A stretch of DNA of 10,209 nucleotides. Origin: Bdellovibrionales bacterium (GTDB lineage Bacteria > Bdellovibrionota > UBA1018 > CAIMNF01). The notes under the pieces were generated by a model. It was not told the DNA's origin and made no database searches. It saw only the letters and a program-made list of their open reading frames with translations. Shown here piece after piece: positions 7,801-10,209 of this stretch. Location of the stretch: assembly GCA_947457605.1 (NCBI GenBank), contig CANGWP010000082.1, forward strand, positions 1 through 10,209, read 5' to 3'. Position 1 is the first letter of the stretch; every line of letters begins with the position of its first letter. The translations under genes were made by a program, and so were the position numbers.

Positions 7801-8412
7801 ATATTGCCGTTCTGCCTCGGGAAAATCCCCTGTCTGGAATGCTTCATCCGCAAGGGCCCTGACTCCCTCAATCGAAAAAGAAGAGGCCGGAAACTCGGTT
7901 GCGAGCTTTTTGTAATAGAACGAAGATTTCTTTTTATCCCCGTACTCACCGTAGTTGTATCCAAGGAAAAAATAAATCTGATCCAACTTTGGCGAATTCA
8001 CATTGAGTTTCAGAATCGTCTCTGCGGCCCCGATTCCGTTTCTCAGATCCTCGCGCGAGCGACCACGAACAAAGGGCGCAGAAGGGTTGCTCTTGAGCGC
8101 TTTTTCATGGATCCGCCCCTCCAAAAGAAAGTCTGCACGGTAGGCCTCAAGGTAGAGTTCGGCAAGCCTGAGATAAAGCTCCGCCTTCCGGTTCTCCGGA
8201 TTTCGAAGACCAAGAGCCATCTTTACGGCTTTGATTTCTTCATTTCGAAGCTTCTCAATTCGAAGTTCCTTGGTGGACTGGACTCCCTGGTATTCTTGCT
8301 CAAGGGATGCCGCAATCGCAGCGGGAAAAAAAACCCCGGGCCAAGTGACCGCACCCGTCATTAGACCTGAGACAAGCAGAAAAGACATCAAGCGCAGATC
8401 AAAGCCCTTCAC
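4843..8412 (-). CDS. Very large exported TPR protein, GltD/AgmU-like
   Basis: The protein has 1189 residues. The N-terminus is a signal peptide: basic KGFDLR, a hydrophobic stretch and a likely cleavage after AIA (about residue 34). Nearly all the rest is helical TPR-type repeat. Clear units lie near 142-171 (FFLGYNYGEYGDKKKSS), 180-203, 213-239 (LAWCYYRQRRSQDAV), 255-280 (LAVYYAELGRVDEAIDYF) and 287-313 (LGKEYERTGQIEKAKQVY), and a C-terminal block lies at 1000-1130 (YGNLLWGQGKPGLSL, ALFNLGHIFNYYRLY). Size, export and neighbours match GltD/AgmU, the periplasmic TPR scaffold of myxobacterial gliding complexes, about 1200 residues. Cys1159 and Cys1187 near the end could pair. The frame is open back to 8511, but the GTG at 8412 has AAGGGA (8425-8420) with a 7-base spacer, overlaps the previous gene by only 14 bases, and puts the signal peptide at the very start. 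Confidence 0.85.
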   Translation of the reverse strand: MKGFDLRLMSFLLVSGLMTGAVTWPGVFFPAAIAASLEQEYQGVQSTKELRIEKLRNEEIKAVKMALGLRNPENRKAELYLRLAELYLEAYRADFLLEGRIHEKALKSNPSAPFVRGRSREDLRNGIGAAETILKLNVNSPKLDQIYFFLGYNYGEYGDKKKSSFYYKKLATEFPASSFSIEGVRALADEAFQTGDFPEAERQYEIAVKKTDDPAQQARIYHKLAWCYYRQRRSQDAVNTMKRAIEIARAPGGGDKLLSIREEGLRDLAVYYAELGRVDEAIDYFRDNAGGNEKLVKVLEKLGKEYERTGQIEKAKQVYEVLLKTDQRDESSFRVAVKMVDLDLLKENFEVAAARLEKIEVPKSTDPDTQIAVVNLKRQVRATAVGNHDRYNRKDDKKEGRKFLDAADLFYTIYLNKFIPSDKASKTELNEIRMYLADVKREKGEPGAAAELYKKVIQDKDEKYAKQAAQLWVGSLDSELKRRRKAGEKLGSEPSGLERDFVEASDLLERSIPDSFESREARYKAAYYLSEYPSEKATAIKRASSLTKDYPNQPQGVFAARLWLKLETTKATYNELARDPTLLDTDFRMKGELRKDLEIAAHNLRVSEISGFEKSKEFDKAGKAYEEFARNAKDEKEAENAYIGALGSYAQQGDSEQVIRVMKEWRARYPKSALIEKSVKTEATKLFIRGLYSDSAEMFLGIGKLFYDRASFYVSADLFNGAIQYKKAIQVLRQVLALAQSDEERAAIFKKIALISIDDRDDAGILQNWKECAEMNGSLKAECLCQLGNFYLSQQDLKPAREKFESVVAIRSGPSGKSLYKAYAQFRLAQLAEKEMKREPLEFPEERLKRAYESRISEIGPVLAEYQKASALEGPWGIAATERIGDMALELSTDVENVLSDSRANPELKKGMMELVAGFNKQAIDLAKGSYQKAQKEQVLSPALPILQDRLVDAGIGGMKHSQGARSGIKLIGMDPDGGKPGREESLKKVRDTLLKNRDDALAWIDYGNLLWGQGKPGLSLVAYDRSLALKTRYADAQNNRAVVLLSDLGIESWVAANEAVNLLRMALKVEPGNSAALFNLGHIFNYYRLYSLALPHLQNVSRKVRIAEVYDELAVSYWGLGKKTETSVNSKKADSLGLKAERFTRKFREASMAKGESCLSLLGEISGGADLKGFERVSVNRMKQRCQL

Positions 8413-10021
8413 TTGCACTTCCCTTCCCGCATTCACTTTCCAGCGCAAATACATAATCCCCAATCTCGTCGTTCCAGAATTCACCATTGAAAGACCATAG
8501 CAACTGATCATCCCGGCGCACGGGAATGCGATTCCCTCGATTACGCTCTGAAGAGGCTGCCGCCTCAGGCTGCATCAGCTTTTCTTTTTCATGGGACAAG
8601 ATGTCGATCTTCATGAACTGCATTTTCTCAAGATCGGAGATCAGGATCTGATGGTGATCGATCATGGAATTCCGGACAAATACACCGCCCAGGAGCTGGA
8701 TTGTTCTCACACGCCAATCCAGGGACGCATTCAAAAATCCCGGGAACCCTGCAGATGAACCAGTCCGGGTTTCAGGGCGGATGGCATCGAGCCGTTGAAT
8801 TGCGATCTTCTCGGCCAGAACCCTGTCCTGAGAAAGCGAGAGTGACTGGAAATAGGGAGACCTGACGAAACGGTTCAAAAACCGATGCATGACAATCTCA
8901 GTATGAAGCTTGTCCTGGAGAGCCCTGCGCCCCAAAGCGAAGTACGGGCGAGCGTCACTCGCGGGATTGACCTCGACGAACTTTTTCACGTCGCGAGCAA
9001 GACTTCCGAACCTTCGATTGAAATCCTCGATGATCCGGCCTGCGTCTGAATACAGGCACAGCGCCATGTAGGATTGTGCCATCAGAACATCCACTTCGGA
9101 GTTGAAAGAGAACTGAAGAGACGGGCTCTTGTAAGACACAAGCTTTCCAAGAGTCCTGTTATACTCCTCTTTTGCGTAGGCGGTCCAGGCATGCTCAAAG
9201 AGAATGTCCGTCCAAACAAAGCTCGCTTTCGGAATCATGTCGTATTTTCGGTCGGCATCCTCGAATTGTCCGGTTTCATAAAGCACTCTGGCCTGATTGG
9301 CGATGCATCGGGCTTTGAGATCCCGCGCCGCATCCTTCCGAAGCGCTTCCCACTTTTCCGCAAGAGCTCCCGGCTGTTCCTTTTTTAGTTTCGCCTCAAT
9401 TGATCCAGGCTCCATGTCGTTTCGCTGGTCCGCCCGCTCCTCGCAGGACTCGAAATCCAGAAGAGCCTCCCGGGTCTGCCCCTGCATGAGCTCCGCAGTC
9501 CCTTTCAACTGAAGGGACAATGGATAAAGCGGGCTCTGGGAGTCTACCAGTGCTGCAGATTGAACCGCTCCGGCATAATCACCCCCAGTAAGTTTGTCCT
9601 TGGCAATCGCGAGGTGAAACGCACTTCTCGCTCTCGGAGAATAATCATCCGCACGAGTGAATCGGATCAAAAACTTTTTCATGAAGTCGGTACCCGCCCG
9701 ATCCATGAAAAGCGGGGCAAGTTCCAAAACCTTTTTTGACGCGGCTCGATCCTGGATCTGGAGGGTGCGAATGAAGAAATAAAGCGCAGACTGATCCAGC
9801 CCCGCCCTCACCAGACTCTCCGTCACCCATGCGTAGGCCATGGACTTCTCGGCAGGCGACGAGGTCCGGTTGGCATCATTGAACGCAATCCTTGCCGCAG
9901 TAAAATATTGCCCGCCATCAAAAGCGCGTTTCACATCGGCATAATTGGCACGTGCCTCAACCCCGAACAGGATTCCGCTTCCCTGAATGAGTGCGAGACC
10001 TAGAAAAAACTTCAAAATCAT
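8399..10021 (-). CDS. Exported TPR-like protein, GltE/AglT-like
   Basis: The protein has 540 residues and an N-terminal signal peptide (MILKFFLGLALIQGSGILFG, cleavage near EARA at about residue 25). There is no lipobox cysteine at the cleavage site. The body is helical with weak TPR-like repeats, for example around KRAFDGGQYFTAARIAF and LYETGQFEDADRKYDMI. The C-terminus carries a distinctive aromatic and acidic segment, LLWSFNGEFWNDEIGDY (507-523), which resembles the 'GEYWRDELG' tail I associate with AglT/GltE proteins. In Myxococcus GltE is a TPR protein described as an outer-membrane lipoprotein, so the lack of a lipobox here is a difference. The ATG overlaps the stop of the upstream beta-barrel gene as ATGA, and the 3' end overlaps the large TPR gene by 14 bases. 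Being sandwiched between a barrel gene and the large TPR gene supports a role in the same envelope complex. Confidence 0.8.
   Translation of the reverse strand: MILKFFLGLALIQGSGILFGVEARANYADVKRAFDGGQYFTAARIAFNDANRTSSPAEKSMAYAWVTESLVRAGLDQSALYFFIRTLQIQDRAASKKVLELAPLFMDRAGTDFMKKFLIRFTRADDYSPRARSAFHLAIAKDKLTGGDYAGAVQSAALVDSQSPLYPLSLQLKGTAELMQGQTREALLDFESCEERADQRNDMEPGSIEAKLKKEQPGALAEKWEALRKDAARDLKARCIANQARVLYETGQFEDADRKYDMIPKASFVWTDILFEHAWTAYAKEEYNRTLGKLVSYKSPSLQFSFNSEVDVLMAQSYMALCLYSDAGRIIEDFNRRFGSLARDVKKFVEVNPASDARPYFALGRRALQDKLHTEIVMHRFLNRFVRSPYFQSLSLSQDRVLAEKIAIQRLDAIRPETRTGSSAGFPGFLNASLDWRVRTIQLLGGVFVRNSMIDHHQILISDLEKMQFMKIDILSHEKEKLMQPEAAASSERNRGNRIPVRRDDQLLWSFNGEFWNDEIGDYVFALESECGKGSASEGL
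8420..8425 (-). promoter_or_regulatory. Ribosome binding site fixing the large TPR gene start
   Basis: AAGGGA lies 7 bases before the GTG at 8412, inside the 3' end of the preceding gene. The alternative ATG at 8388 and the upstream in-frame starts at 8455 and beyond give either a poorer site or an N-terminus that buries the signal peptide. Confidence 0.65.
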
Positions 10022-10209
10022 AGCTTGTACCCGAGCCCGACGTTGAAAGCGAAATTGGAATAAATCGCACGGTCTCCGGGAGCGCCGGCGATGCCCGTAT
10101 AAACTCCCGCACTATAAAAATGACCAAGCAAATCCAACCGGACCTTCCAATGCTCGTCCAAATGGAACAAGTGCCCCGTCCCAAGATAAACCGCGAAAAG
10201 GTTTTCGGA
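10018..10209 (-). CDS. Outer-membrane beta-barrel protein, C-terminal fragment (cut by window edge)
   Basis: Only the last 63 codons and a TGA stop (10020-10018) are in the window; the frame is open to the edge. The translation alternates hydrophobic and polar residues as in transmembrane beta strands: NLFAVYLGTGHLFHLDEHWK, then VRLDLLGHFYS, and a final strand SNFAFNVGLGYKL ending at the C-terminus, as expected for a barrel that closes with its last strand. The pattern 'GtGhlF.ldeHW.vRlDL.gH.Ys' followed by a final G-x-G-x strand resembles the myxobacterial-type barrel family (OMP_myx_plus). GltA, GltB and GltH of the gliding machinery are outer-membrane barrels of this general kind, so the full gene may supply the outer-membrane part of the complex. 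The stop overlaps the next start as ATGA. Confidence 0.78.
   Translation of the reverse strand, partial: SENLFAVYLGTGHLFHLDEHWKVRLDLLGHFYSAGVYTGIAGAPGDRAIYSNFAFNVGLGYKL

Noticed and set aside
7249..8364. Long plus-strand open frame of 371 codons
   Set aside because: It lies entirely antisense to the large TPR gene. The protein is rich in Leu, Phe, Ile and Arg with no recognisable motif, while the minus-strand frame has a signal peptide and TPR pattern.

Overview
All genes in this window lie on the minus strand and read from the right edge to the left edge. They appear to form one continuous, tightly packed transcription unit that ends at a strong, nearly symmetric hairpin terminator at positions 1-35. 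The longest gap between genes is 12 bases. Most junctions are ATGA/GTGA stop-start overlaps or direct abutments, which suggests translational coupling. I see no tRNA, rRNA, CRISPR array, insertion sequence or pseudogene.

Gene content and moderate GC point to a predatory or gliding 'deltaproteobacterium' in the broad sense, such as Bdellovibrionota or a myxobacterium relative. The markers are an AgmX/PglI-type C-terminal domain joined to an FHA domain, very long periplasmic TPR proteins, a myxobacterial-type outer-membrane beta-barrel, and a GYF_2-PilZ protein. I infer this from family knowledge; no search was run.

Right part (10209-2621, upstream): a Glt/Agl-like trans-envelope module. In transcription order it holds the C-terminus of an outer-membrane beta-barrel protein; a 540-residue exported protein resembling GltE/AglT; a 1189-residue exported TPR protein resembling GltD/AgmU; a 94-residue exported protein in the position of GltF; and a 642-residue inner-membrane protein with cytoplasmic FHA, one membrane segment, a long Lys/Pro/Gly-rich periplasmic linker and a TonB-like AgmX/PglI tail, resembling GltG. 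Together these would span from cytoplasm through inner membrane and periplasm to outer membrane. The energising AglQRS (MotAB-type) channel is not in the window.

Middle (2603-1821): a cytoplasmic protein with two GYF_2 domains and a C-terminal PilZ domain whose c-di-GMP binding residues are intact. It is coupled to the FHA/TonB gene and is the most plausible regulator of the envelope machine.

Left part (1824-35): three genes that look metabolic, namely an alpha/beta hydrolase of the monoacylglycerol lipase/lysophospholipase type, orotate phosphoribosyltransferase (pyrE), and a small YkgJ-type cysteine-cluster protein, followed at once by the terminator. Several starts were revised from the longest reading frame because a better Shine-Dalgarno sequence and a 4-base overlap support a shorter protein (pyrE, the PilZ gene, the small exported protein, and the large TPR protein).
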